Shown here: one piece after another, positions 35,242-44,137 of the stretch
Layout of the letters: each line of letters opens with the position of its first letter
Numbering within the stretch: position 1 is the first letter of the stretch
Assembly (NCBI RefSeq): GCF_900323885.1
Contig: NZ_OOHJ01000022.1
Location: 248,001-312,000 of the forward strand
Direction of reading: 5' to 3'
Length of the DNA stretch: 64,000 nucleotides
Source: [Actinomadura] parvosata subsp. kistnae
Lineage (GTDB): Bacteria; Actinomycetota; Actinomycetes; Streptosporangiales; Streptosporangiaceae
The notes under the pieces: generated by a model
What the model was told of the DNA's origin: nothing
The model's database searches: none
Seen by the model: only the letters and a program-made list of their open reading frames with translations
Made by a program: the position numbers and the translations under genes

Positions 35242-35289
35242 AACCAGATCATGCCAGGCCCGCCCGGCGAGAGCGCCGGGCGGGCCGCC

Positions 35290-35378
35290 GTGTCTGTGAA
35301 CGGTCGCAGCCAGTTGCTGTCCATGAAGGGATTCGCAGCCAGTTGCCGTCTGTGAACGACGCTCAGCAGTTGCTGGTC
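35290..35378. repeat. 29-bp repeat at the lipase stop codon
   Basis: CGCAGCCAGTTGCTGTCCAT (35305 on) and CGCAGCCAGTTGCCGTCTGT (35334 on) are 29 bases apart. The 3' end of the lipase gene itself (GCTCAGCAGTTGCTGG at 35361) continues the period, so the stop codon lies in a third, diverged copy. Confidence 0.6.
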
Positions 35379-36511
35379 GCGGGGAGGCCGAGGATGCGCA
35401 GGGCCAGCCATTCGATGGCGAGCGGGCCGCCTTCGACGGCGCCGGTGACGTGGTCGGGTGCGGGCAGCGAGGTCCAGCGCACTCTCGCCCCCGCCCGGCA
35501 GTACTCGCCGCGCAGCGTGGAGGCGACGGCGATCGGGATGATCTGGTCGCCGCGCGCGTGGTAAAGGAACAGGGGGACGCGCGGCGGGGTGGCGCCGAGC
35601 CGGTTCTCGGCGAGGCGGGCCAGCCACTTGGGCTGGTTGAGCAGGTCGATGGGGCTGAGGTCGGCGAAGCTGAGCCCGGCCAGCTTGCTCGTCAGCTCGT
35701 CCACGCAGTCGTCGGCGGCGTCGGTGAGCAGGGCGCGGCCGCGGTCGTTGAGGTCGGCCTGGAGGTTCAGCTCGGGGTAGGCGGCGTCGAGCCCGACCCC
35801 GGCCGCGGCGGCGAGGCCGAAGTCGGGGCCGCCGTCGAGGTGCTGGGCGACGGCGCGCAGGTCGGCGGGCACCCCGCCGGCGGCGACGCCGCGCAGCCGC
35901 AGCTCGGGCGCGTACGAGGGCTGGAGCTGGGCGGCCCACGCGGCGGAGGCGCCGCCCTGGGAGTAGCCCATGATCCCGACGGGCGCCGTGGCGGACAGCC
36001 CGGCGCCCGGCACGCGCGCGGCGGCCCTGACCGCGTCGAGCACGGCGTGCCCTTGCGAGATCCCCGCCATGTACGTGTGCGGCCCGGGCGTGCCGAGCCC
36101 TTCGTAGTCGGTCATGGCGACCGCGTACCCCTTGAGCAGGAACAGGCTGACCAGCGCCAGCTCGGCCTCCCCGCCCCGGGCGAGGCCGGCGGAGGGGGCG
36201 CACTGGTCGCCGAGCCCGTGGGTGCCGAAGGCGTAGCTGATGATCGGGCGGGTGCCGAGCGGGTAGCCGGCCTTGGGCACGAGGAGGGTGCCGGAGACGG
36301 TGTTGAGGCCGCCGGTGGCGGAGGTGGAGTTGTAGAGCACGTGCCAGGCGTTGACCGGGACTTCCAGCAGTTTGCCCGGCAGCAGGTAGACCGTGGTGGG
36401 CTGGGCGGAGACGACGTCTCCTGGTGCTGCGGCGCGGGCCGGGCCCGCGACGAGCAGCGACATGATCGATAACAGGATCATGGACATGCTGACGCGCACA
36501 CGTAAGGTCAT
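35363..36511 (-). CDS. Secreted lipase/esterase (LIP family)
   Basis: A 382-residue secreted alpha/beta hydrolase of the secretory lipase family. The signal peptide (MILLSIMSLLVAGPARAAA) is preceded by a basic N-terminus. The nucleophile elbow is GYSQGG (about residue 188). The acid is probably in YHARGDQIIPI and the histidine in PAPDHVTGA. Cysteines in DQCAPSAG, DDCVDEL and GEYCRAG could form disulfides. ATG 36511 is used. A perfect GTTACCC/GGGTAAC palindrome lies 55 bases upstream. Physiological substrate unknown. Confidence 0.86.
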   Translation of the reverse strand: MTLRVRVSMSMILLSIMSLLVAGPARAAAPGDVVSAQPTTVYLLPGKLLEVPVNAWHVLYNSTSATGGLNTVSGTLLVPKAGYPLGTRPIISYAFGTHGLGDQCAPSAGLARGGEAELALVSLFLLKGYAVAMTDYEGLGTPGPHTYMAGISQGHAVLDAVRAAARVPGAGLSATAPVGIMGYSQGGASAAWAAQLQPSYAPELRLRGVAAGGVPADLRAVAQHLDGGPDFGLAAAAGVGLDAAYPELNLQADLNDRGRALLTDAADDCVDELTSKLAGLSFADLSPIDLLNQPKWLARLAENRLGATPPRVPLFLYHARGDQIIPIAVASTLRGEYCRAGARVRWTSLPAPDHVTGAVEGGPLAIEWLALRILGLPATSNC

Positions 36512-36566
36512 GTGCCGCCCCTCTCCGTGAGGATCACCACTGGGACGGCGGCGCCGCGAGCCGATC

Positions 36567-36582
36567 GTTACCCGAGGGTAAC
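36567..36582. promoter_or_regulatory. Perfect palindrome upstream of lipase
   Basis: GTTACCC (36567-36573), GA, GGGTAAC (36576-36582). A second half-site GTTACCC lies at 36646-36652. Both are in the 170-bp divergent region between the lipase and the SIS-like gene, where a TetR- or GntR-type regulator could act. No regulator gene is adjacent. Confidence 0.45.
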
Positions 36583-36681
36583 TCCATGTCAAGGCCCGAA
36601 ATGACCGGGAAACACGTCTCGTGTCAACACATCACTCCCGAACCAGTTACCCCGCCCCCTCCCGTGGGGCACCATGAGAAC

Positions 36682-37260
36682 ATGGATTCCGGATCGGTGG
36701 CCTTCCTGCGCGAGATCCTGGCCGAGACCGGCTGGCTGGAGCGCGCGCGCGAGCTGGGCCTGGCCCTGCGTGCCACGCGCTCGCCCGGCGGCCTCCTGCT
36801 GGTGGGCACGCCCGACGACGAGCCCTGGCACCTGACCGCGCATCTCGCCGACGAGGCCCGGCTGTCCGGCCTGGCCCAGCTCACGCCCACGCTGGTCCGG
36901 TGGGACCCGCCGCCCGGCGCGCCCGCCCACCTGAGCGTCGGCCTCGACCGGCTGGAGCGGGCGGCCCGCGGCGAGACGCTGTTCGTGCTGTCGGAGGAGC
37001 AGGCGCCGGTGCCGCTGCTGGAGCGGGTGGACGACGCCCGGCGCACCGGGGCGACCATCCTCGCGATCGAGGGCGGCGACAGGGAGCTGGCCGGGCTGGC
37101 CCACGACGCGATCGCGGTGCCGCGCGACGGGCTCATCACGTTCGACGGGGCGCAGCACCTGGTGAGCGCGGCGGCGGGCGAGCTGGAGCAGCGCCCGCGC
37201 CTGCGCGACCGCCTGGCCCGCCTCCTCGACAAGGTCAGCGGCCCCCAGATCGCCGACTGA
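36682..37260 (+). CDS. Unknown protein with degenerate SIS-like fold
   Basis: A 192-residue soluble protein I do not recognise by family. The middle (GETLFVLSEEQAPVPLLERVDDARRTGATILAIEGGDRELAGLAHDAIAVP) follows the SIS sugar-isomerase pattern: strand, acidic turn, helix with AR..GA, strand, and the ad..i.vp segment. Catalytic sugar-binding serines are missing, so it may be a non-enzymatic relative. ATG 36682 is used; in-frame codons reach back to 36586 but look non-coding. It stands alone, followed by a tandem repeat that begins 11 bases after its stop. Confidence 0.62.
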   Translation: MDSGSVAFLREILAETGWLERARELGLALRATRSPGGLLLVGTPDDEPWHLTAHLADEARLSGLAQLTPTLVRWDPPPGAPAHLSVGLDRLERAARGETLFVLSEEQAPVPLLERVDDARRTGATILAIEGGDRELAGLAHDAIAVPRDGLITFDGAQHLVSAAAGELEQRPRLRDRLARLLDKVSGPQIAD

Positions 37261-37270
37261 CTCCAGACCC

Positions 37271-37400
37271 CCAGGTCAGAGGCCGACGCCGGCGCACTCG
37301 CTCGCCTGCCAGGTCAGGGACCGGCGCCCGGCACACTTGCTCGCCCACCAGGTCAGGGGCCGGCGCCCGCCACTCGCTCGCCCACCAGGTCAAGGGCCCA
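37271..37400. repeat. ~38-bp tandem repeat after the SIS-like gene
   Basis: Units at 37271-37308, 37309-37347, 37348-37384 and a partial fourth from 37385, each starting CCAGGTCAGG and ending near CTCGCTCGCCCA. The last 30 bases of the gene itself (AAGGTCAGCGGCCCCC) resemble the unit start, so the array may have grown from the gene's end. It fills the space to the convergent LysR gene. Confidence 0.68.
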
Positions 37401-37406
37401 CCCGGC

Positions 37407-38366
37407 TCAGGAGCCGGCGGGCGGGTCTCCCTCGCCGAGCCGGCCGCGCAGCGACGCCTCCAGGGCCGCCGTCGCCTCCTCGATGACGCCGATCACCACG
37501 GCCTGCACCGGGTCCGGCTCCCCCGAGCGGGCCCGGCCGGCCCGCGTGACCACGTCCATCCTGCGTGCCCCCACCTCGCGGATGTCGCTCACCAGCACCT
37601 CGCCCTCCGGCACGTCCAGCAGGGCGAGCGTCGGCACGATCGCCACCCCGTGCCCGGCCGCGACCAGCGCCAGCGCCGGCTCGAACTCGTTGACGAGATG
37701 CACCTTGCGCGGCTCGAACCCGTGCAGCCCCGCCAGCCGCTCCAGCGCCTGACCGCACGCGTGCGGCGGCATGCTGGCCACCCACGGGCACCGCATCAGG
37801 TCGTCGACCGTGACCGGCGGCTGCGCCCAGCCCGGCGGCACCACGATGCGGTACTCGTCCACGTACAGCAGGCGCGTGCTCAGTGACGGCGGCGGCAGGG
37901 CGGGCAGGGCCATGTCCTGCTCGGTGATGAGCACGTCGACCGCGCCGAGGCGTAACTCCTGCAGCGCGGGCGGCCCGTAGATCTCGTGGATCACCGGCGT
38001 GATCTTGGGGTGGCGGACGGCCAGCTCCCGCAGGGCGGGCACCAGGATGTGCTTGATCACGGTGGCGAAGGCGGCGATGCGCACCGGCCCCGCCAGCCGC
38101 TCGGTGAACCGGGTCAGCTCCCGCTTCGCCTCGACCAGCTCCTCCTCCACCCGCTCGGCGTAGCCGGCCAGCACCCGGCCCGCCGGGGTCAGCGAGACGC
38201 TGCGCTGGGAGCGGTCGATGAGGGGCAGCCCGACCTCGCGTTCGAGCTGGGCGAGCTGCTGGGAGACGGCGGAGGAGGTCAGGTGCAGCGCCTCGGCGGC
38301 CCGCATGACGCCGCCGCGCCGGGCGACCTCGTACAGGATGCGCAGCCGCCGAGGGTCGATCTCCAC
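37407..38366 (-). CDS. LysR-family regulator
   Basis: A 319-residue LysR-type activator/repressor. The HTH is in residues 5-62 (RRLRILYEVARRGGVMRAAEALHLTSSAVSQQLAQLEREVG) and the effector domain (periplasmic-binding-protein fold) in 90-300 (PVRIAAFATVIKHILVPALRELAVRHP). ATG 38366 is used. It is not divergent from an obvious target; the small gene at 38410 lies on the same strand just upstream. Ligand unknown. Confidence 0.88.
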   Translation of the reverse strand: MEIDPRRLRILYEVARRGGVMRAAEALHLTSSAVSQQLAQLEREVGLPLIDRSQRSVSLTPAGRVLAGYAERVEEELVEAKRELTRFTERLAGPVRIAAFATVIKHILVPALRELAVRHPKITPVIHEIYGPPALQELRLGAVDVLITEQDMALPALPPPSLSTRLLYVDEYRIVVPPGWAQPPVTVDDLMRCPWVASMPPHACGQALERLAGLHGFEPRKVHLVNEFEPALALVAAGHGVAIVPTLALLDVPEGEVLVSDIREVGARRMDVVTRAGRARSGEPDPVQAVVIGVIEEATAALEASLRGRLGEGDPPAGS

Positions 38367-38409
38367 GCGGCTCAGCTTACTTGCGGCTCAACTTACGTCG
38401 GCGCCGCGA

Positions 38410-38586
38410 TCAGTCTTCGTCCTGGTCCGCCTCGTCCCACGCCTTGTTGCGGTCGGCGGCGCGCTGCAGCGCCCCGGCCGCCTCCTGCTCGGACGCGTAC
38501 GGACCCATCCGGTCCTTGTTGGGGCAGCCCTCGTCGGGCTCGACCCGCATGTGCTTGAGACAGAACCACCACTGGCCTTCGCTCAC
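38410..38586 (-). CDS. 58-residue conserved actinobacterial small protein
   Basis: A small gene too short for most ORF finders. GTG 38586 to TGA 38410 encodes a 58-residue protein with the pattern QWWFCLKHMRVEPDEGC, then PNKDRMGPYASEQEAAGAL and an acidic C-terminus. Proteins with FCLKH...GCPNKDR.GPY next to map are conserved in actinobacteria as far as I recall; no function is known. C9, H12 and C21 could bind a metal. It is divergent from map across 32 bases, so the two may share a promoter region. Confidence 0.72.
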   Translation of the reverse strand: MSEGQWWFCLKHMRVEPDEGCPNKDRMGPYASEQEAAGALQRAADRNKAWDEADQDED

Positions 38587-38618
38587 GAGGTCAATTCTGC
38601 CCCGTAGACTCGTGTTTC

Positions 38619-39467
38619 ATGACGACACTGCTCCAGCCCGGGCGAGTTTCGCCCATGCGAAAGGTCCCCGCCCACATCGAGCGGCCGGAGTACGTCGGCA
38701 AGAAGCGCCCCAAGACCGGCGAGTCCGACGTGAAGACCCCCGAGATGATCGAGCGGATGCGGGTGGCGGGCAGGATCGCCGGTCAGGCTCTCGAAGAGGT
38801 CGGCAAGCACGTCCGGCCGGGCGTCACCACCGACGAGCTCGACAGGATCGGCCACGAGTTCCTCCTCGACCACAACGCCTACCCCAGCACGCTCGGCTAC
38901 AAGGGCTATCCGAAGTCGCTGTGCACCTCGATCAACGAGGTCATCTGCCACGGCATCCCCGACGACACGGTGCTGCGCGACGGCGACATCGTCAACGTCG
39001 ACATCACCGCCTACATCGGCGGCGTGCACGGCGACACCGACGCGACGTTCCTGGTGGGCGAGGTCGACGAGGAGTCGCGGCTGCTGGTGGAGCGCACCCG
39101 CGAGGCGATGATGCGCGCCATCAAGGCGGTCGCGCCCGGCCGGCAGCTCAATGTCGTGGGCCGCGTCATCGAGGCGTACGCCAAGCGCTTCGGCTACGGC
39201 GTGGTGCGCGACTTCACCGGCCACGGCATCGGCACCACCTTCCACTCCGGGCTCATGGTGCCGCACTACGACGATCCGTCGTTGCGGGTGGAGCTGGTGC
39301 CGGGCATGACGTTCACGATCGAGCCGATGCTGACTCTGGGCACGATCGAGTACGAGATCTGGCCCGACCAGTGGACGGCCGTGACCAAAGACCGCAAGCG
39401 CACGGCCCAGTTCGAGCACACGATCGTGGTCACCGAGACGGGCAGCGAGATCCTCACTCTCCCCTGA
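38619..39467 (+). CDS. map: Methionine aminopeptidase, type I
   Basis: Removes the initiator methionine from nascent proteins in the cytosol. It has 282 residues with an N-terminal extension typical of actinobacterial MapA/MapB forms. Metal ligands are visible: D and D in VNVDITAYIGGVHGDTDATF, H in FTGHGIGT, E in FTIEPML and E in QFEHTIVV. The substrate histidine is in NEVICHGIP. ATG 38619 lies eight bases after TAGACT, suggesting a near-leaderless transcript. Probably monocistronic. Confidence 0.95.
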   Translation: MTTLLQPGRVSPMRKVPAHIERPEYVGKKRPKTGESDVKTPEMIERMRVAGRIAGQALEEVGKHVRPGVTTDELDRIGHEFLLDHNAYPSTLGYKGYPKSLCTSINEVICHGIPDDTVLRDGDIVNVDITAYIGGVHGDTDATFLVGEVDEESRLLVERTREAMMRAIKAVAPGRQLNVVGRVIEAYAKRFGYGVVRDFTGHGIGTTFHSGLMVPHYDDPSLRVELVPGMTFTIEPMLTLGTIEYEIWPDQWTAVTKDRKRTAQFEHTIVVTETGSEILTLP

Positions 39468-39548
39468 CCGTCGCGGCCGCCGTGGCGGCGCCGCCGGCCT
39501 GCGCGCCGGGCCGGACGGCCGGCCAGCGTCGCGGCCGGCGGCCGCCGC

Positions 39549-39938
39549 TCAGCGCCGCCTCGGCACCACTCCCGTGACCGTGGTGCCCTCGCCGTGCACG
39601 CTGTTGACCGACAGGGTGCCGCCCATCTCGGCGAACGCGGCCCGCATCCTGGCGATCCCCCGCCCGGCCCGCGCCGTGGGAAATCCCTGGCCGTTGTCGC
39701 TGACGGTCATCCGCAGCCCGCTCCTGCCGACCGTCACCGCGATGGACACGGTGCGGGCCCTGCTGTGCAGCTCGACGTTGGCCAACGCCTCCCGCATGGT
39801 GGTCATGACGCCGTTCGACACGCGGGACGGCACGTCGGTCGCGGGCAGCGCCCACGTCTCGACCCTGATCCCGGTGCGCTCGGACCATTCGCCCAGATAG
39901 CTCTCGAGCGCCTCGGCCAGGCTCTGCCCCCCGCGCAT
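39549..39938 (-). CDS. HATPase-only kinase-like protein
   Basis: A short protein (129 residues from ATG 39938, which follows GGAAGA; up to 160 from ATG 40031) holding little more than a histidine-kinase ATPase domain. The N box is MREALANVELHSRARTV, the G1 box SDNGQGF, the G2 box GRGIARMRAAFAEMGG, and GEGTTVTGVVP closes the domain. No transmembrane segment or phosphoacceptor histidine is present. It matches the C-terminal half of NarL-type kinases, so it may be an ATP-binding regulator or need a partner in trans. No response regulator is adjacent. Confidence 0.72.
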   Translation of the reverse strand: MRGGQSLAEALESYLGEWSERTGIRVETWALPATDVPSRVSNGVMTTMREALANVELHSRARTVSIAVTVGRSGLRMTVSDNGQGFPTARAGRGIARMRAAFAEMGGTLSVNSVHGEGTTVTGVVPRRR

Positions 39939-40148
39939 CCGTGTCTCTTCCGACAATTGGTTCTCGCCTTCCTTGGCACCCGGGCACCACGCCGGTCCCC
40001 ACTCCGGCGCTCCCTGACTCGCGGTGCGCATCCCCCCTCAAGGCGGCGCAACGCTAGCTGACGAGGTTATGCCCATCTCCCCTGGAAGAAAGGCTACCTG
40101 CCGGTCCAGAGACATGTAGTCGGAAGGTAGAAGGGCATGTCCGATCGG

Positions 40149-42125
40149 CTACTCGCCCTTGTCGGCACGGTTGAGACGGGCGAGATAGTCGTTGTAGGAG
40201 TCGAGCTCCGGGTCTCCCGCGCCGGTGCGGTCGGCCCTGCGGTCGGCGCGCCGGGCCTGCCTGTCGTCGTCCTTGTACCACTGCACGGCGATGGCCAGCA
40301 AGACGATGAGGGTCGGGATCTCGCCGAAGCCCCACGCGATGGCGCCGCCGTCGCGCTGTGTCTGGATGAGCGTGGCGCCCCAGGTGCGGCCGAGCTGTTC
40401 GTACCAGCCGGAGGCGATCACGGAGCCCATCATCATCAGCGCGATGCCGAAGAAGGCGTGGAACGGCATAGTGACGAAGAGCATGAGCAGCCGCCCGACG
40501 TGCGGGAGCCGGTTGGGCCCGGGGTCGACGCCGATGATCACCCAGAAGAACAGGCACCCGCTGAGCAGGAAGTGCAGGGTCATCCAGATGTGCCCGAGGT
40601 GCTCGTTCATCGCCGACTCGAACAGCGGCGTGAAGTAGAGGGCGTACGTCGAGGCGATGAAGATGGCGGTGGCGATCAGGGGATGCGTGACGACCTTGGT
40701 GAACCGGCTGTGCAGGATCGTGGTGATCCACTCGCGCGGCCCTCTGTCGCCCCGCTTGGCGGCGGGCTTGAGCGCGCGCAGCGCCAGCGTGACGGGCCCG
40801 CCGAGGACGAGGAAGATCGGCACGACCATCGACAGCGTCATGTGCTCGATCATGTGGATGTCGAACATGACCTTGGCGTAGCGGGCCAGGCCGCTCTGGG
40901 TGCAGAAGACGAGCAGCGCCACTCCGGCGTACCAGGAGGCGGTGCGGCCCCACGGCCAGCGGTCGCCGCGCCGGCGCAGGCGCAGCACGCCGGCGCCGTA
41001 GAGGCCGGCCAGCACGGCCGCCACCACGGCGAAGAACAGGTCGAGCCACCACAGCGAGAAGATGTTGCCGAGGGTGAGCGGGGGCGGCAGGGGGAAGCCG
41101 AGCAGCTCGAAGGCCCGGTCGGCGGGGATGCTGTACTCGGGCGGCGGGGTGCGCGACAGCGCCACGGCGACGCCGATGGTGGCGAACATGAGCACCATCT
41201 CGCCGCCGGCCAGCCGGGTGAACGCGCGCGGCTTGCGGGCGCGCAGCTCGGCGAGGGTGCGCTGGCGGTGCCAGTAGCCGATGTAGCCGAGCAGCACGAA
41301 CGCCGCGATCTTGGCCACGGCGAGCAGGCCGTACTCGGACGTCCAGAGGTCGGAGATCGCGCCGAGCCGGGCGACCAGTGCGAAGAGGCCGGACAGGCCC
41401 ACCCCGGCCCAGCACCACAGCGCCATCCGGGAGAACCGCTGCGCGGCGACGTCGAGCTGCGGCTGCTTGCGCAGCGCGTGCAGGGCCAGCACGCCGAGCC
41501 CGCCGGTCCACAGGGCCAGCGAGAGCAGGTGCAGCGACACCGACGAGGTGGCCAGGTCGTGGTTGGGCGAGGAGGAGGTGTGGCCGGTCAGCGGCGCGGG
41601 CAGCAGCGTCACCATCGCGAACACCAGCAGCCCGGCCGCGGCGCCCGCGGTGATGGCGCCGCGCGAGAACAGCGCGATGGCCACCCCGAACAGCACCACG
41701 AGCGTCAGCGCGACGCCCTGCGTGGTCTGGGTGGCGTAGCTGGTGAGGAAGGCGCGGTCGAGGATCTGCGGCACCGTGCGGCCCATGGACTCGGCGACGC
41801 CGAACACGATGGACAGGAACGCGGCCCCGGCCCACACCAGGGCCACCCAGGAGGCGGCCTTGACGTATTCGAGCGCGCTCTTGCCGAGCACGCCCTTGTC
41901 GTTGGGCAGCAGCGCGGCGGCCATCACCAGCAGGCCGACCGTGACCACGCCGCAGGCGTCCATGAGCAGCTTGGACAGCGGCAGCCCCCACCGCACGACC
42001 GCGCCGCTGTCGGGCAGCCCGGGGATGATCCTGGGGAAGGCGCTGCCTCCGGCCATCATGCCGACGACGAGGGCGGCGACGGCGGCCGCCACGGTCACGA
42101 GCGCGAGCCGCGCCGCCCGGCTCAT
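40149..42125 (-). CDS. CopD-CtaG fusion copper membrane protein
   Basis: A 658-residue membrane protein. The N-terminal half (about 1-330) is CopD-like with about nine helices. The C-terminal half (about 340-630) is a CtaG/caa3-type cytochrome oxidase assembly domain with the conserved HMIEHM, THPLIA, NEHLGHIWMTLHFLLSG and MPFHAFFGI histidine-rich helices. Such fusions import copper and help load oxidase. ATG 42125 overlaps the stop of the CopC gene (ATGA), so both act together. The C-terminus is a charged cytosolic tail. Confidence 0.9.
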   Translation of the reverse strand: MSRAARLALVTVAAAVAALVVGMMAGGSAFPRIIPGLPDSGAVVRWGLPLSKLLMDACGVVTVGLLVMAAALLPNDKGVLGKSALEYVKAASWVALVWAGAAFLSIVFGVAESMGRTVPQILDRAFLTSYATQTTQGVALTLVVLFGVAIALFSRGAITAGAAAGLLVFAMVTLLPAPLTGHTSSSPNHDLATSSVSLHLLSLALWTGGLGVLALHALRKQPQLDVAAQRFSRMALWCWAGVGLSGLFALVARLGAISDLWTSEYGLLAVAKIAAFVLLGYIGYWHRQRTLAELRARKPRAFTRLAGGEMVLMFATIGVAVALSRTPPPEYSIPADRAFELLGFPLPPPLTLGNIFSLWWLDLFFAVVAAVLAGLYGAGVLRLRRRGDRWPWGRTASWYAGVALLVFCTQSGLARYAKVMFDIHMIEHMTLSMVVPIFLVLGGPVTLALRALKPAAKRGDRGPREWITTILHSRFTKVVTHPLIATAIFIASTYALYFTPLFESAMNEHLGHIWMTLHFLLSGCLFFWVIIGVDPGPNRLPHVGRLLMLFVTMPFHAFFGIALMMMGSVIASGWYEQLGRTWGATLIQTQRDGGAIAWGFGEIPTLIVLLAIAVQWYKDDDRQARRADRRADRTGAGDPELDSYNDYLARLNRADKGE

Positions 42126-42733
42126 GGCTGCTTCTTCCGCGCGCTCAGCAGGAACCCGATGCCGATGCCGACGAGCGCGCCGATGACGATGATCAGCCAC
42201 ACGGGGAACGTGCCGCCCTGCTCCGCCGCCGCCTGCTCGGTGGCGGACGGCGCCGGGGCGCTGGCGGCCAGAGTCGCCTCAGACGACCCAGAAGACGACC
42301 CAGAAGACGCCGCGGAAGACGATGCGGAAACGGACGGGCTGGGGGACGGCGTCTCGGCCCCCTTCACCCGGAACGGGATCTCCCCCTCGATGGGATGCCC
42401 GTCGGAGGACACGACCCGGTAGGCGATCGTGTACTTGCCGTCGGGCAGCGGCCCCTTGACGGCCTGCCGCACCACGGCGCCGTCGACCTCGGGCTTGCCG
42501 CTCTGGTGCTGGGCCTCTCCGTCGCCCCGCACGATCACGAACGGCATGCGTACCTTGGCGCTGAACTCGAGCTCGACCTCGTCGAGGGACTCGACCACGG
42601 CGTTCTTGGCCGGAGAGCTCCTCTTGAGCGCGTCGTGCGCCAGGGCGGGCACGGCGGAGCCGAGCAGCAGCCCGGACGCGAGCAGGGCGGTGGCGAGAGT
42701 CGCGGTGAGGGCCGCGAGCGGGGATCTCTTCAT
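42122..42733 (-). CDS. CopC-domain copper-binding protein with membrane anchor
   Basis: A 203-residue extracytoplasmic protein. A signal peptide ends at ALA, so mature residue 1 is a histidine (HDALKRSSP), the Cu(II) site of CopC proteins. The second conserved histidine is in SSDGHPIEGE. The single domain (about 33-125) is followed by a serine-rich linker built from 12-base DNA repeats and a C-terminal transmembrane helix (FPVWLIIVIGALVGIGIGFLL). It feeds copper to the coupled CopD-CtaG protein. Confidence 0.9.
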   Translation of the reverse strand: MKRSPLAALTATLATALLASGLLLGSAVPALAHDALKRSSPAKNAVVESLDEVELEFSAKVRMPFVIVRGDGEAQHQSGKPEVDGAVVRQAVKGPLPDGKYTIAYRVVSSDGHPIEGEIPFRVKGAETPSPSPSVSASSSAASSGSSSGSSEATLAASAPAPSATEQAAAEQGGTFPVWLIIVIGALVGIGIGFLLSARKKQP

Positions 42734-42793
42734 GACACCCCCAAGGCTACCGACGCCACCGCCCGGTCCGGACGTCGCAGGGCGAACGCGGCC

Positions 42794-44077
42794 CTACAAT
42801 CCCGCGCAGGCCAGCGCCCGCTGGTAGGCGCCGACGGCGCCGTCGGTGTCGCCGAGTTGCTCCATGGTCTCGGCGGTGGCGTACCAGTGGGAGGCCGAGC
42901 GGCGGGCGTCGGGCAGCGGCGAGAGCCAGCTCTCGACGGCGGCGGCGTACTCGCGCCCCTCCTCCACGCGGCCGACGGCGCCGTAGATGCGGGCGAGCAG
43001 CAGGTTGGCCTCCGCCCCCGCCACGTGGCCGAACGCGGGCAGCATGCTCCGGCTGGTGCTCGCGTGCTCGGCGGCGCTGTCGAGGTCGTGGCTCATGTAC
43101 TCGGCGCAGGCCAGCTCGAGGTAGAGGGTGGCCTCGTCGATCGTGCTGGTGGAGGTCTGCTCGAACTCGGTGATCGCGGCCCGGAGCGTCTCGCGGGCGC
43201 TCACCGGGTCTTGGGCGCCGGTCCTGAGCCGCGTGCGGGTGGCCTGGAGCCGCATGCGGGCGGTGTTGCGCGGCTTGCCGTGCTCCATTTGGACGGCCAG
43301 GGCGCGCTCGATGAAGGTGACGGCCTCGTCGGTGTGGCCGGTGACGCGCGCGATGATGGAGGCGTTCCAGTTGGCCGCGACGATGGAGCGCGGGGTGCCG
43401 AGCGCGTCGGCCGCGTTGAGCAGCTCGGCGGCGAACTGCCGGGCGCGCAGCATGTCGCCGCGCTCGGAGTAGGCCATGAGGAGCGTGGCGGCCAGCTCGA
43501 CCAGCAGATCGTTCCAGGGCTGGCGGGCGTTGCCGCCGAGGAACTGCTCGCCCACCTCGACGGCCTCGCTGAGCTGCTCGCTCTCGCGGTAGGCGCGGCA
43601 CAGCGCCACGGCCACCTCGATGGCGCGCTCGGGCGACAGCTCCTCCTCGCGCAGCTTGAGCAGGATGGAGATCGCCTGCGTGAGATCGCCGGCGGCCTCC
43701 GTGGCGAGCGCCAGGCCGAACTCGGCTTCTTGACGAAGCGATGTCAAACCTGCCAAGTTACTGTTTCCCAGGAGCTCCGCGAAGCGGGTGCGGGCCTCGG
43801 CGACCTCGCCGTTCTCGAGTGCCAGCCGCGCGTAGCCGAGAGCGAGCTCGATGTCCTCCATCTGCTCGGCGGTGACACCGTTGATCAGGTAGGACAGCGA
43901 GCAGTCGAGCTTGTTGGCGAGGAGCTCCAAGACCGCAGGGGTGGGGGTACGCTTACCGCTCTCGATCAGCGAGACGTAACTGTCCGACAGCTCGGGATGT
44001 GCCAGCTGTGCCTGCGACAGGCCGCGTTGCCGCCGAACCGTCTTGATACGGAGTCCGACTAGGTCAGATGTGGTCAC
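42794..44077 (-). CDS. XRE-family regulator with TPR domain
   Basis: A 427-residue cytosolic regulator. The N-terminal XRE HTH occupies residues 5-62 (LVGLRIKTVRRQRGLSQAQLA, YVSLIESGKRTPTPAVLELLA). The remaining 360 residues are helical TPR-like repeats (LALGYARLALENGEVAEARTRFAELLG; NASIIARVTGHTDEAVTFIERALA). This layout is that of RRNPP receptors (PlcR, Rgg, PrgX), whose TPR domain binds a small peptide. The GTG start is set by AGGGAG eight bases upstream. It is divergent, across 60 bases, from a gene for a 48-residue secreted peptide. The copper operon lies downstream on the same strand; a regulatory link is possible. Confidence 0.86.
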   Translation of the reverse strand: MTTSDLVGLRIKTVRRQRGLSQAQLAHPELSDSYVSLIESGKRTPTPAVLELLANKLDCSLSYLINGVTAEQMEDIELALGYARLALENGEVAEARTRFAELLGNSNLAGLTSLRQEAEFGLALATEAAGDLTQAISILLKLREEELSPERAIEVAVALCRAYRESEQLSEAVEVGEQFLGGNARQPWNDLLVELAATLLMAYSERGDMLRARQFAAELLNAADALGTPRSIVAANWNASIIARVTGHTDEAVTFIERALAVQMEHGKPRNTARMRLQATRTRLRTGAQDPVSARETLRAAITEFEQTSTSTIDEATLYLELACAEYMSHDLDSAAEHASTSRSMLPAFGHVAGAEANLLLARIYGAVGRVEEGREYAAAVESWLSPLPDARRSASHWYATAETMEQLGDTDGAVGAYQRALACAGL

Positions 44078-44137
44078 AGCTGCCGCTCCCTGAGAAGATG
44101 AAATCCGAGCAACCCACATAGGCGAGGGAGAACCCCC

